Assembly: GCF_000423225.1 (NCBI RefSeq)
Contig: NZ_KE383991.1
Coordinates: 196,217 to 260,216, forward strand
Length of the DNA stretch: 64,000 nucleotides
Direction: 5' to 3'
Origin: Kaistia adipata DSM 17808
Lineage (GTDB): Bacteria > Pseudomonadota > Alphaproteobacteria > Rhizobiales > Kaistiaceae
Made by a program: the position numbers and the translations under genes. This document shows, one piece after another, positions 1-9,083 of this stretch. How positions within the stretch are numbered: position 1 is the first letter of the stretch; every line of letters begins with the position of its first letter. The notes beneath the pieces are model-generated. The model was not told the origin of the DNA and made no database searches. It worked only from the letters and a program-made list of their open reading frames with translations.

Positions 1-53
1 TCGGCCATGCGCCTGATCTTCTCTTCGTCACTCGGCGAACCCGTGTCGCGCAT
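1..53 (-). CDS. 5' end of an unidentified gene running off the window
   Basis: Only about 17 codons lie inside the window, reading leftward from an ATG at 53-51. The predicted start is hydrophilic (begins MRDTGSPSDEEKIRRMA). A good ribosome binding site, AAGGA, sits 7 bases upstream of this ATG, which is the main reason for calling it. The product cannot be identified from so short a piece. The gene would be divergent from the dciA-like gene, and the bases between them (54-281) would hold both promoters. Confidence 0.3.
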   Translation of the reverse strand, partial: MRDTGSPSDEEKIRRMA

Positions 54-281
54 CGCGTCATCCTTGCCAAGTGACGACAGAGCCTCTCAAAGCTCTTGCC
101 GCCCCGAAACCGCGCGCACCATAGTGAGGCCTCCCCACCGTGTCAAGAAGCCGTAAAGAACGTGTAACCATCTGATTTCGTTTATGAATTCAGAAGCCAA
201 GATGAGACATTTTGGCTCGACGAGCGAATCCGTGGCGAGCGTGGCGTTCACAGGACGCGGCCACCATGCGAGAAGAGCTGC

Positions 282-788
282 ATGAGCGACGATACCAACC
301 GCAAGGTCAACCGCGGCCCCCAGACCATCGGCGCGCTGATCGGCAGCGTGATCGCCCCGGTCTGCGCCAAGCGCGGCTTTGCCACGGCCGACCTGATCGC
401 GGCCTGGTCCGACATCGTCGGGCCGCGCTACGCCACCACCACCATGCCCGAAAAGCTGACCTGGCCGCGGCGCGACCAGGCCAAGGCGCCGGGCGGCGCG
501 ACGCTGGTGATCCGGGTCGATTCCGGCATGGCGATCTATCTGCAGCACGAGACCGCCGTGCTGCTCGACCGCATCAACGGCTTCCTCGGCTTCGGCGCCG
601 TGACGCAGCTGAAGATCGTGCAGGGCGTGGTGTCGCAGCCGGCGCCCCGCCGCGTCGCCCCTCCCCCGCTGACGCAGGCCGAGGAGGCGGAGGTCGCCGC
701 CACCGTCGCCTCGGTCGAAAGCGACGGCCTGCGCGAGGCCCTCGCGCGGCTCGGTCGCGGCGTCTATGGTTCCGTCAAGCGTTCGTGA
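282..788 (+). CDS. DUF721/DciA-like protein
   Basis: The product is 168 residues and matches the DUF721 family by its pattern: an N-terminal stretch like GALIGSVIAPVCAKRGF, then a segment on assembly of the domain (LIAAWSDIVGP), and a hydrophobic strand ending in LVIRVDSG. Members of this family in many bacteria are DciA, which helps place the replicative helicase DnaB on DNA; the alphaproteobacterial members are less studied. The residues after about 115 are a low-complexity tail. A GAAGAG motif just upstream serves as ribosome binding site. It lies directly before the dsbA-like gene and smc, as in many Rhizobiales. The family call is from pattern recognition; the helicase-loading role is inferred. 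Confidence 0.75.
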   Translation: MSDDTNRKVNRGPQTIGALIGSVIAPVCAKRGFATADLIAAWSDIVGPRYATTTMPEKLTWPRRDQAKAPGGATLVIRVDSGMAIYLQHETAVLLDRINGFLGFGAVTQLKIVQGVVSQPAPRRVAPPPLTQAEEAEVAATVASVESDGLREALARLGRGVYGSVKRS

Positions 789-906
789 CCGTATCGGGGA
801 ATCGTCGGCTGACATTCGCCGCAATTGGCCTGATACTTCACGCCGAGCGTTTGAATCGCGTCGGCCGCCCCGTGGGGTTGTGCCCCGCCCAAGGAGAACA
901 GAGACC

Positions 907-1545
907 GTGACGTCCAATCGCAGACAGTTTCTCGGCCAGGTCGGAACCGCTTCGCTCGCCATCGGCGCGCTCGCGCTGCTGCCGCGCACGGCCCAGGCGG
1001 CCGAGGCCGTCGATGTCGCGGAGCTGCTGAAGCCCGGCCCGCTCGGTGACAACATCCTCGGCGACGCGAACGCTCCGATCACCGTGGTCGAGTACATGTC
1101 GCTGACCTGCTCGCACTGCAAGCACTTCCACGACACCACCTGGAAGCCGCTCAAGGAGAAGTACATCGACACCGGCAAGGTGCGCTTCATCCTGCGCGAT
1201 TTCCCGCTCGACCCGCTGGCGACCGCCGCGATCATGCTGGCGCACGCCGCCCCGAACGGCAAATTCTTCGAGATGGTCGACCTGCTGTTCGACCAGCAGG
1301 AGAAGTGGGCCTTTGTCGACGATCCCGTCAGCGCCCTGCTCGCCATCGCCAAGCAGGTCGGTTTTACACAGGAGACTTTCGAGCTGACCTTGAAAAACCA
1401 GGCCCTGCTCGATGGTGTCAACGCAGTGAAGGAGCGGGGCGCGTCGCAGTTCGGCGTCAACTCCACCCCGACCTTCTTTATCAACGGGGCAAGGCATCCG
1501 GGTGCGCTCTCCTTCGAGGAAATGGAAAAGCTGCTCGCATCCTGA
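907..1545 (+). CDS. DsbA-family thiol:disulfide oxidoreductase, Tat-exported
   Basis: The 212-residue product is a thioredoxin-fold (DsbA/Thioredoxin_4) protein that would form or reshuffle disulfides in the periplasm. The GTG start at 907 is chosen because AAGGAG lies 10 bases upstream and the N-terminus then reads as a twin-arginine signal (SNRRQFLGQ followed by a hydrophobic run and a likely cleavage after AQA). The redox motif is CSHC at residues 68-71, and the cis-proline loop is seen in NSTPTFFING. Two-cysteine CxxC and an all-helical insert fit the family. It sits between the dciA-like gene and smc and is followed by a strong terminator, so it probably ends its own transcript. Confidence 0.88.
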   Translation: MTSNRRQFLGQVGTASLAIGALALLPRTAQAAEAVDVAELLKPGPLGDNILGDANAPITVVEYMSLTCSHCKHFHDTTWKPLKEKYIDTGKVRFILRDFPLDPLATAAIMLAHAAPNGKFFEMVDLLFDQQEKWAFVDDPVSALLAIAKQVGFTQETFELTLKNQALLDGVNAVKERGASQFGVNSTPTFFINGARHPGALSFEEMEKLLAS

Positions 1546-1625
1546 CCGCGCGCGACGCGGCGACCGCGGCCGTCGGGGGGCAGCGCGCCCTGACGGCTGG
1601 CACTGTTGCCTATCTACATTGAGTA

Positions 1626-1651
1626 CCCCTCCCCGGTCGGGGCGGGGTTTT
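1626..1651 (+). terminator. Rho-independent terminator after the dsbA-like gene
   Basis: CCCC-T-CCCC (1626-1634), loop GGTC, then GGGG-C-GGGG (1639-1647) followed by TTTT (1648-1651). The stem pairs perfectly except for one T/C mismatch. It lies 80 bases past the dsbA-like stop codon and 38 bases before smc. Confidence 0.8.
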
Positions 1652-1689
1652 GACATGCGTGCAGAATCCCAGAGCGTCGGAGCCGCGTC

Positions 1690-4600
1690 ATGAAATTCAC
1701 GCGGCTTCGCGTCCACGGCTTCAAGTCCTTCGTCGAAGGCACCGACTTCCTGATCGAGCCGGGCCTGACCGGTGTCGTCGGCCCGAATGGCTGCGGCAAG
1801 TCGAACCTCGTCGAGGCGCTGCGCTGGGTGATGGGCGAAAGCTCGTACAAGAACATGCGCGCGTCCGGCATGGACGACGTCATCTTCGCCGGCAGCGGCA
1901 AGCGCCCGGCCCGCAATACCGCCGAGGTGACGCTGGTCGTCGACAATCACGACCACAAGGCGCCGGCCGCCTTCAACGACGCCGACGTGCTGGAAGTCAC
2001 CCGCCGCATCGAGCGCGAATCCGGCTCCGTCTACAAGATCAATGGCAAGGACGTGCGCGCCCGCGACGTCCAGCTGCTCTTCGCCGACGCCTCGACCGGC
2101 GCCCGCTCTCCGGCCATGGTCGGCCAGGGCCGGATTGGCGAGCTGATCTCGGCCAAGCCGCAGGCGCGCCGCGCCGTACTCGAGGAAGCCGCCGGCATTT
2201 CCGGTCTCTATTCCCGCCGCAACGAGGCGGAGCTGCGCCTGCGCGCGGCCGAGCAGAACCTCGAACGGCTGGAAGACGTGCTCTCCGAGCTGGAGAATCA
2301 GCTCGAGGCCCTAAAGCGCCAGGCGCGCCAGGCGAACCGCTACCGCAACCTCTCCGCCGACATCCGCAAGACCGAGGCGACCGTCCTTTACCTGCGCATG
2401 CTGGCCGCGAGCGTGCAGACGCGCGAGGCCGAGGCCGCGCTCGCCGCCGCCGGCGAGACGGTGGTGGCGCGCAGCGAGGCGCAGGCCAAGGCGGCGCGCG
2501 ACCAGGCCGTGGCGGCGAGCGTGCTGCCGGGACTGCGCGACGCCGAATCGGCCGCCGCGGCCGGGCTGCAGCGCATGGTGCTGGCGCGCGACGCGCTCGA
2601 CAGCGACGAGCGGCGGATGAAGGAGCGGCTGGTCGACCTCGACCGCCGCCTCGCCCAGCTCAACGAGGACATCCAGCGCGAGCAGCGCATGGTGAGCGAA
2701 AACGCCGCCATTCTCGAGCGTCTCGACGCCGAGGAGCAGGCGCTCGGCCGCGACGAGCAGACGGCGACCGGCAAGCAGGCCGAGGCCGACGCGGCGCGCG
2801 GAAATGCCGAGGCGAAGCTCGCCGACACCGAGCGCAGGCTGGCCGAGGCGACGGCCGCGCACGCGGCCATCGCGGCGCGTCGTTCCGAACTCGAACGCGC
2901 CCATCGCGAGGCCGGCGACCGCACGCTGCGCGCGCGCGGGCAGCTGGCCGAGGTCGACCGCGAGCTGATCGCGCTGGTGCGCCAGATCGCGGAGTTGCCG
3001 GGCGTGGCGCCGGCGCAGGAGGCGGTCTCGGCTGCCGAAGCGACGATCGCCAAGGCGGACGAGCAGGTGATGGCTGCGGAGGGCCGCGCCATCGCCGCGC
3101 GCGAGAGCGAGACCGCCGCGCGGACGCCGCTCGCCGAGGCCGAACGCGCGCTTTCCGGCATCGAGACGGAAGCGCGCACGCTCGCCAAGATCCTCGGCTC
3201 CGGCGCGCCGGCCGGCCGACGGCCGCCGCTCCTCGACACGCTTTCCGTCGCCAAGGGCTACGAGGCGGCGCTCGCCGCCGCCTTCGGCGATGCGCTCGAC
3301 GCCTCCGACGACCGCCAGGTGGCGGCGCACTGGCGCGGCGCCACGCCGCTCGCCGACGATCCGGCGCTGCCCGAGGGCGCCCAGCCGCTGGCGATCAAGG
3401 TCAAGGCCCCCGCCCTCCTGGCGCGCGCGCTGGCGCAGGTCGGCATCGTCGCGCGCGCCGATGGCCCCACCCTGCAAAGCCTGCTCAAGACCGGCCAGGT
3501 GCTGGTTTCGCGCGAGGGCGACCTCTGGCGCTGGGACGGCTATGTCGCAACCGCCGAGGCGCCGACCGCCGCCGCCATGCGGCTCGCCAACCGCAACCGG
3601 CTTGCCGAACTCGAAGATTCCGCGATCGGCGCCAGGGCGTCCGTCGCCGAGCGCCAGGCCGTGCTGGCGCAGGCGGCGCTGGCGGCGCGCGGCGCGCAGG
3701 AACAGGAGCGGCTCGCCCGCGAGGCGGCCCGCGCCGCGCAGCGCGCGCTCGACGAGGCCCGCAACCGCCTCGCCGCCGTCGAGCGCGAGGCCGGACGGCT
3801 GACCAGTCGCCGCGCGGCGCTGGACGAATCACGCGCCCGCATGGCGTCGACCGTGGAAGAGACGGAGGCGCAGGCCCGCGACGCGGAAGCGGCGCTCGCC
3901 GCCGCCGCCGACCCGCTCACCGCGCAGCAGGAAGTGATGATGCTGCGCGGCGCCGTCGCGGAGGATCGCGGCGCGCTGGCCGAGGCGCGCGCGGCGGCCG
4001 ACGCGCTCATGCGCGAGACCGACGTCCGTCGCCGCCGCCTCGCCGCGATCGCCGGCGAACGGCGGAACTGGCAGGAGCGTGCCGTCAACGCCGACAGCCA
4101 GATCCGCATCCTGACCGGCCGCCGCACCGAGATCGAAACGGAACGGGCGGGACATGCCGACGCGCCGGCCGCCTTCGAGCAGAAGCGGCGTGCGCTGCTC
4201 TCCGAGATCGACAAGGCGGAAACGGCGCGGCGCGAAGCCGCCGATTCGCTGCGCCAGGCCGAGACGACGCTCGCCGGCTTCGACAAGGCGTCGCAGGACG
4301 CGATGACCGCGCTGTCCGAGGCGCGCGAGCAGCGCGGCCGCGGCGAGGAGCGACTGAAGGCAACGCAGGAGCGGCGACTGGAGATCGAGGCTCGCATCCT
4401 CGAGATCCTCGATTGCGAGCCGCATGAGGTGATCAAGCAGGCCGAGATCGATCCCTCGGCGCCGATGCCGGATCTCGGCCAGCTCGAAACCCGCCTCGAT
4501 CGGCTGCGGCAGGAGCGCGAGAAGCTCGGTGGCGTCAATCTGCGCGCCGACGACGAGGCGGTCGAGGTCGCCGCCCGGCGCGAGGCGCTGATCAAGGACC

Positions 4601-5151
4601 GCGACGACCTGATCGAGGCGATCCGCCGCCTGCGCCAGGGCATCGCCAGTTTGAACCGCGAGGGTCGCGAGCGGCTGCTCGCCGCCTTCGACGTCGTGAA
4701 CGGCCATTTCCAGCGCCTGTTCACCCATCTCTTCGGCGGCGGCACGGCCGAATTGCAGCTGACCGAATCGGACGATCCGCTCGAGGCCGGGCTCGAGATC
4801 ATGGCGAGCCCGCCGGGCAAGAAGCCGCAGACCATGACGCTGCTCTCCGGCGGCGAGCAGGCGCTGACGGCGCTGGCGCTGATCTTCGGCGTGTTCCTGA
4901 CCAACCCGGCGCCGATCTGCGTGCTCGACGAGGTCGACGCACCGCTCGACGACCACAATGTCGAGCGTTTCTGCAACCTGCTCGACGAGATGGCGCGGAC
5001 GACCGACACCCGCTTCGTGACGATCACCCACAACCCGATCACCATGGCGCGGATGAACCGCCTGTTCGGCGTCACCATGGGCGAGCGCGGCGTCAGCCAG
5101 CTGGTGTCGGTGGACCTCGAAACGGCGGAGCAATATCGCGAGGCCGGCTAG
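1690..5151 (+). CDS. smc: Chromosome segregation protein SMC
   Basis: This 1153-residue protein is a full-length SMC ATPase, the core of the condensin-like complex that compacts and segregates the chromosome with ScpA and ScpB. The Walker A motif GPNGCGKSN is at residues 31-39. Long Ala/Glu/Arg-rich coiled coils occupy roughly residues 165-500 and 650-1000, separated by a hinge near residues 510-640. The C-terminal half-ATPase has the signature LSGGEQALTALAL near residue 1052 and Walker B VLDEVDAPLDDHN near 1078. The start gives the standard MKFTRLRVHGFKSF opening. It is preceded by a terminator, so smc probably has its own promoter in 1652-1689 or depends on read-through. Confidence 0.98.
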   Translation: MKFTRLRVHGFKSFVEGTDFLIEPGLTGVVGPNGCGKSNLVEALRWVMGESSYKNMRASGMDDVIFAGSGKRPARNTAEVTLVVDNHDHKAPAAFNDADVLEVTRRIERESGSVYKINGKDVRARDVQLLFADASTGARSPAMVGQGRIGELISAKPQARRAVLEEAAGISGLYSRRNEAELRLRAAEQNLERLEDVLSELENQLEALKRQARQANRYRNLSADIRKTEATVLYLRMLAASVQTREAEAALAAAGETVVARSEAQAKAARDQAVAASVLPGLRDAESAAAAGLQRMVLARDALDSDERRMKERLVDLDRRLAQLNEDIQREQRMVSENAAILERLDAEEQALGRDEQTATGKQAEADAARGNAEAKLADTERRLAEATAAHAAIAARRSELERAHREAGDRTLRARGQLAEVDRELIALVRQIAELPGVAPAQEAVSAAEATIAKADEQVMAAEGRAIAARESETAARTPLAEAERALSGIETEARTLAKILGSGAPAGRRPPLLDTLSVAKGYEAALAAAFGDALDASDDRQVAAHWRGATPLADDPALPEGAQPLAIKVKAPALLARALAQVGIVARADGPTLQSLLKTGQVLVSREGDLWRWDGYVATAEAPTAAAMRLANRNRLAELEDSAIGARASVAERQAVLAQAALAARGAQEQERLAREAARAAQRALDEARNRLAAVEREAGRLTSRRAALDESRARMASTVEETEAQARDAEAALAAAADPLTAQQEVMMLRGAVAEDRGALAEARAAADALMRETDVRRRRLAAIAGERRNWQERAVNADSQIRILTGRRTEIETERAGHADAPAAFEQKRRALLSEIDKAETARREAADSLRQAETTLAGFDKASQDAMTALSEAREQRGRGEERLKATQERRLEIEARILEILDCEPHEVIKQAEIDPSAPMPDLGQLETRLDRLRQEREKLGGVNLRADDEAVEVAARREALIKDRDDLIEAIRRLRQGIASLNREGRERLLAAFDVVNGHFQRLFTHLFGGGTAELQLTESDDPLEAGLEIMASPPGKKPQTMTLLSGGEQALTALALIFGVFLTNPAPICVLDEVDAPLDDHNVERFCNLLDEMARTTDTRFVTITHNPITMARMNRLFGVTMGERGVSQLVSVDLETAEQYREAG

Positions 5152-5202
5152 AGCGCGGTCCGGCCGCGTCCTCTCCACGCGGCATCCGCTTCGCCCTCGC
5201 AG

Positions 5203-6021
5203 CTATTCCGGCTTCCGGGCCTGATAGACGTAGATCTTCAGGGGCATCTCGCCCGGGTCCGGCCCGAACTCGCGCCGAAGCGCCTCGGCCACCGCCTCGA
5301 CCAGCGTGTCGGGATCGGTGCCGCCACGGGCACGGATCTCGGCGATGGCGGGATTGCCGTAGACGAGACCATGGGCAAAGGCGCGGGCATCGGGGATCGC
5401 TCCCCGCCGCGCCACCTCCGTGACCTCGACATCCTCGAACCCGGCCCCTTCCAGCGAATCGCGGATCGGCGCGATGGCGGCGCAGGAATACGGCACCTTG
5501 TAGAATTGCGGCGGATCGCTCGGGAAGAACCCCGCCACCACCTCATAGGCGATGCGGCCGAACGGGTTGTCGTCGAAGCTGCCCCAGACATTGAACAGAT
5601 AGGTTCCGCCGGGATCGAGGACGCGGAAGACCTCGCGGTTGCAGCGATCCTTGTCGGGGAAGAACATGAAGCCGAACTGGCAGGCGACGGCATCGAAGGA
5701 TGCGTCGCGGAACGGCAGGACCATGGCGTCGGCTGTCTGGAACTCGACCGCCTCGCCGGGCCCGAACTTCGCCTGCGCCCGCTCCAGCATCGGCGCGTTC
5801 AGATCCGTCGCCGTCAGGCGGACGCTGGCGGGCAGCCGGTCGCGCAGGAAGCGGGTCAGGATCCCCGTTCCGGCCGCGATCTCGAGCACGGTTGCCGGGT
5901 TGACCGCCTCGACGCGGCGGGCGAGATCGTCGGCATAGCCGGCAAAGATCACGGGGCCGAGCCCCTGATCATAGTGCTCGGGGATGTTGCCGACGAAGCG
6001 CGCGTTCTCGCTGCTGCCCAT
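5203..6021 (-). CDS. Class I SAM-dependent methyltransferase
   Basis: The predicted 272-residue protein has a Rossmann methyltransferase fold. The SAM-binding motif I is VLEIAAGTG, followed by an acidic strand-2 end (LTATDLNAPML) and motif ...AVACQFGFMFFPD, as in the Methyltransf_11/25 families. The substrate cannot be told; such proteins methylate small molecules such as quinone precursors or other metabolites. The start at 6021 (MGSSENARF) is preferred over an upstream ATG at 6045 because homologous domains begin close to this point and AGG lies just upstream; this choice is not certain. It converges with smc and diverges from the ABC-F gene. Confidence 0.8.
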   Translation of the reverse strand: MGSSENARFVGNIPEHYDQGLGPVIFAGYADDLARRVEAVNPATVLEIAAGTGILTRFLRDRLPASVRLTATDLNAPMLERAQAKFGPGEAVEFQTADAMVLPFRDASFDAVACQFGFMFFPDKDRCNREVFRVLDPGGTYLFNVWGSFDDNPFGRIAYEVVAGFFPSDPPQFYKVPYSCAAIAPIRDSLEGAGFEDVEVTEVARRGAIPDARAFAHGLVYGNPAIAEIRARGGTDPDTLVEAVAEALRREFGPDPGEMPLKIYVYQARKPE

Positions 6022-6266
6022 GATCAACCTGAGGTGGTTTGGCATGGAGATAGCGGCGGCGCGAGCCGCGGCAAGCCCTCGCCGCGAGCGGAGCAGAAGC
6101 GCGTGAATCAGGCCGGCTTGGCAAACCGGCCCTGGATCCCTATGTTGGCGGCGACCGAAACGAGGAGCATCCCGACAATGAAGCAACAGGCCACCGCAGC
6201 GGCGTAACGCCGTCTTTCGCCTGTTCCGCGCCGCCTGAAGGCGCCTGCTTCCTGTCCGGTGTTCTC

Positions 6267-7928
6267 ATGTCTCCTCGATTCGCGTCGCTCGTCGCGCTGC
6301 ACGACGTTTCCTTCGCCACGCCCGACGGCCGCATCCTCCTCGACCGAATCGATCTTTCCTTCGGCTCCGAACGCACCGGCCTCGTCGGCCGCAACGGCGT
6401 CGGCAAGTCGACGCTGCTTGGCCTCGTCACAGGCGCGCTGCAACCGGCCTCCGGCTCCGTCGAGCGCAGCGGCCGGATCGGCATGTTGCGCCAGGACGTG
6501 CAGGCCCCAACGAGCCAGACGGTGAGCGAGGCGCTCGGCATCGATGCCGGCCTCGCCCGGCTCGCGCGCATGGAACAGGGCCGTGGCTCGGCCGAGGACG
6601 CGGCCGAGGCGGACTGGACGCTCGAGGCGCGGCTTCAGGATTCGCTCGCGACGGTCGATCTCGCCGGTCTCGATCCGGAACGTACGATGGCGAGTCTCAG
6701 CGGCGGCCAGAGGACGCGCGTCGCGCTCGCCGCGCTGCTCCTCGCCGAGCCCGACATGCTCTTGCTCGACGAACCCACCAACAATCTCGACGCCGAGGGC
6801 CGCGCCGTGGTGGCCCGCATCCTCGCCGGCTGGAAAAAGGGCGCGATCGTCGTCAGCCATGACCGCGCGCTGCTGCGCGACATGGACCGCATCGTCGAGC
6901 TCTCGACGCTGGGCGCCCGAATCTATGGCGGCAATTTCGACCTCTATGCCGAGCGCCGCCAGGCCGAGCGCGCCAATGCCGCGCGCGATCTCGACGTCGC
7001 GAAGAGCGAAGCCAAGGCGACTGAAAGGCGGATCCAGGCGGCGACGGAACGGCAGCAGAAGCGCGACTCGCGCGGCGCCAAGCAGGGCTCGAAGAACGAC
7101 CAGCCGAAGATCCTGCTCGACGCGCGGCGCGACCGAAGCGAACGCACCAGCGGGTCGATGGGACAACTGGCGGCGCGCCAGCGCCAGGCGGCCGCGACGA
7201 CGCTGGCCGAGGCGGAGGCGGAGGTCGAGCGCATCGAGACGTTCGGGATCAAACTGCCGTCGACCGGGTTGCCGGCCGGCCGAACCGTGCTCGCCTTCGA
7301 CAAGGTGTGGTTTGGCTATGCCGGCCAGCCACTGATTCTCGCCGATCTCAGCCTGACGATATCAGGCCCGGAGCGCATCGCGCTCACCGGGCCGAACGGC
7401 ACCGGCAAGTCGACCGTGCTGCGGCTTTCGAACGGCGATCTCGCGCCGAGCTGTGGGACGGTCAGCCGGCCGGTCGCCTCGGCCATGCTGGACCAGAGCG
7501 TCGGCCTGCTCGATCCCGCCCAGTCGATCCTGGAGAATTTCCGCTGGTTGAACCCGGACGCCGGCATGAACCACGCCCATGCGATGCTGGCGCGCTTCCT
7601 GTTCCGCAACCAGGCGGCGCTGAAGCCGGTGCGGGCGCTTTCGGGCGGCGAGATGCTGCGGGCCGGCCTCGCCTGCGTGCTGGGCGGCACAAGGCCCCCG
7701 GAACTCCTCATCCTCGACGAGCCGACCAACCATCTCGACCTCGATTCGATCGCAGCGATCGAGGCGGCGCTGGTCGATTTCGACGGCGCCCTGCTGGTCG
7801 CCAGCCACGATCCGGACTTCCTCGCCGCGATCGGCGTCACGCGTCGGATCGAGCTGAAGCGGCCCAAGGAAACACCGAATGGGCGACGACCGGCAGATGC
7901 TGGCGCGGCATGCGCCTTTGAACCATGA
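6267..7928 (+). CDS. ABC-F family ATPase (two ATP-binding domains, no membrane part)
   Basis: The 553-residue protein has two ABC domains and no membrane segments, which is the ABC-F arrangement. Domain 1 has Walker A GRNGVGKST (residues 41-49), signature SLSGGQRTRVALA and Walker B DMLLLDEPTNNLD. Domain 2 has Walker A GPNGTGKST near residue 375, signature ALSGGEMLRAGLA and Walker B ELLILDEPTNHLD. A charged linker between them (about residues 230-310) is rich in Arg, Lys and Glu. ABC-F proteins act on the ribosome in translation or antibiotic protection; which subgroup this is cannot be told by eye. The last residues are poorly conserved and overlap the mutY start by four bases, so the two are probably cotranscribed. 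Confidence 0.9.
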   Translation: MSPRFASLVALHDVSFATPDGRILLDRIDLSFGSERTGLVGRNGVGKSTLLGLVTGALQPASGSVERSGRIGMLRQDVQAPTSQTVSEALGIDAGLARLARMEQGRGSAEDAAEADWTLEARLQDSLATVDLAGLDPERTMASLSGGQRTRVALAALLLAEPDMLLLDEPTNNLDAEGRAVVARILAGWKKGAIVVSHDRALLRDMDRIVELSTLGARIYGGNFDLYAERRQAERANAARDLDVAKSEAKATERRIQAATERQQKRDSRGAKQGSKNDQPKILLDARRDRSERTSGSMGQLAARQRQAAATTLAEAEAEVERIETFGIKLPSTGLPAGRTVLAFDKVWFGYAGQPLILADLSLTISGPERIALTGPNGTGKSTVLRLSNGDLAPSCGTVSRPVASAMLDQSVGLLDPAQSILENFRWLNPDAGMNHAHAMLARFLFRNQAALKPVRALSGGEMLRAGLACVLGGTRPPELLILDEPTNHLDLDSIAAIEAALVDFDGALLVASHDPDFLAAIGVTRRIELKRPKETPNGRRPADAGAACAFEP

Positions 7929-9043
7929 TCGCGACCATGATTCAGAGCCCCGCCATTTCACGCGACTTGCCGCCCCGCGCCCCCGACCTCCTCGCCTGGT
8001 ATGACCGCCACGCCCGCCGGCTCCCCTGGCGGACATCGCCGGCCGAGCGTCGCGCCGGCGTGAAACCCGATCCCTACCGGGTCTGGCTGTCGGAGATCAT
8101 GCTGCAGCAGACAAACGTGACGACGGTGAAGCCCTATTTCGAGGACTTCCTGGCGCGCTGGCCGACCGTCTCCGACCTCGCCGCGGCTTCGACAGAGGAC
8201 GTCATGAAGGCCTGGGCCGGGCTCGGCTATTATTCGCGCGCCCGCAACCTGAAGGCCTGTGCCGACACGGTCGTACGCGAGCACGGCGGCCGCTTCCCGG
8301 AAAATGCGGCGGGGCTGCGCGACCTGCCCGGCATCGGCGCCTATACCTCGGCGGCGATCGCGGCGATCGCGCATGACGAGCCGGCCGCCGTCGTCGACGG
8401 CAATGTCGAGCGCGTGCTGTCCCGCATCTTCGCCGTCGAAACGCCGCTGCCGGCGGCCAAGAAGGAGATCGCCGCGCTGCAGGCGGAGCTGACGCCGGAG
8501 CGCCGCGCCGGCGACTATGCGCAGGCGATGATGGATCTCGGCGCGACGCTCTGCACGCCGAAGCGCCCGGCCTGCCCGCTCTGCCCGTGGGAGGCATCCT
8601 GCACGGCCCATGCGCGCGGCACCGAGGAGCTCTATCCGCGCAAGGCGGCGAAGGCCGACCGGCCCGAGCGCGCCGGCGCCGCCTTCGTCGCGATCCGCTC
8701 CGACGGCGCGATCCTGCTCCGAAAGCGGGCCGAGCGCGGCCTGCTCGGCGGCATGACCGAAGTGCCGGGATCGGATTGGCTCGCCGGACCAGCGCCCGCA
8801 CCGGGCACCAACGCCGCCCCCTTCCCGGCCGACTGGCGGCGCGTCGCAGCGCCCGTCGTGCATATCTTCACCCATTTCCGCCTGACGCTCGACATCTGGC
8901 ACGCCAGCCTGCCCGAAGCCCATCCGGCCCCGGCGGATGCCTGGTGGGCGAGCGCACGCGACCTGCCGCACGAGGCGCTGCCGAGCGTGATGAAGAAGGC
9001 GATCGAGGCGGCGGCACCCGGAGCGACGCGCAAACGCAGATGA
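7925..9043 (+). CDS. mutY: A/G-specific adenine glycosylase MutY
   Basis: The 372-residue enzyme removes adenine mispaired with 8-oxoguanine in base excision repair. It has the catalytic glutamate in SEIMLQQT (about residue 57), the helix-hairpin-helix LPGIGAYTSAAIAAIA, the catalytic aspartate in VVDGNVERVLSR, and four iron-sulfur cysteines spaced C-x6-C-x2-C-x5-C near residues 210-226. The C-terminal third is a NUDIX-like 8-oxoguanine recognition domain. The usual LQQTQV is LQQTNV here. The ATG overlaps the ABC-F stop as ATGA; an in-frame ATG at 7937 is an alternative. A short GC hairpin just past the stop (from about 9046) has no T-tract. Confidence 0.95.
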   Translation: MIATMIQSPAISRDLPPRAPDLLAWYDRHARRLPWRTSPAERRAGVKPDPYRVWLSEIMLQQTNVTTVKPYFEDFLARWPTVSDLAAASTEDVMKAWAGLGYYSRARNLKACADTVVREHGGRFPENAAGLRDLPGIGAYTSAAIAAIAHDEPAAVVDGNVERVLSRIFAVETPLPAAKKEIAALQAELTPERRAGDYAQAMMDLGATLCTPKRPACPLCPWEASCTAHARGTEELYPRKAAKADRPERAGAAFVAIRSDGAILLRKRAERGLLGGMTEVPGSDWLAGPAPAPGTNAAPFPADWRRVAAPVVHIFTHFRLTLDIWHASLPEAHPAPADAWWASARDLPHEALPSVMKKAIEAAAPGATRKRR

Positions 9044-9083
9044 CGGCGGGAGGTCCCGCCGCCATCGCTCCCCGGCAATCGGG

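Noticed and set aside
1690-5151. Very long antisense and out-of-frame reading frames over smc, the cysteine-repeat gene, the cox operon and dxs
   Set aside because: They are shadows caused by high GC and strand symmetry: they have no ribosome sites, no recognisable domains, and Arg/Ala/Pro-rich low-complexity products.
5149-5165. TAGAGCGCG at the smc stop as another copy of the repeat at 60806
   Set aside because: Only the first few bases match; the inner stem and the other end are missing.
6178-6207. A nine-codon plus-strand frame with GAGGAG upstream, before the ABC-F gene
   Set aside because: Too short to support, and it would overlap the possible minus-strand peptide; could be a leader but shows no regulatory codons.
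8100-8120. Asn instead of Gln in the MutY LQQTQV motif as a sign of inactivity
   Set aside because: The catalytic Glu and Asp and all four cluster cysteines are present, so the change is probably a tolerated variation.
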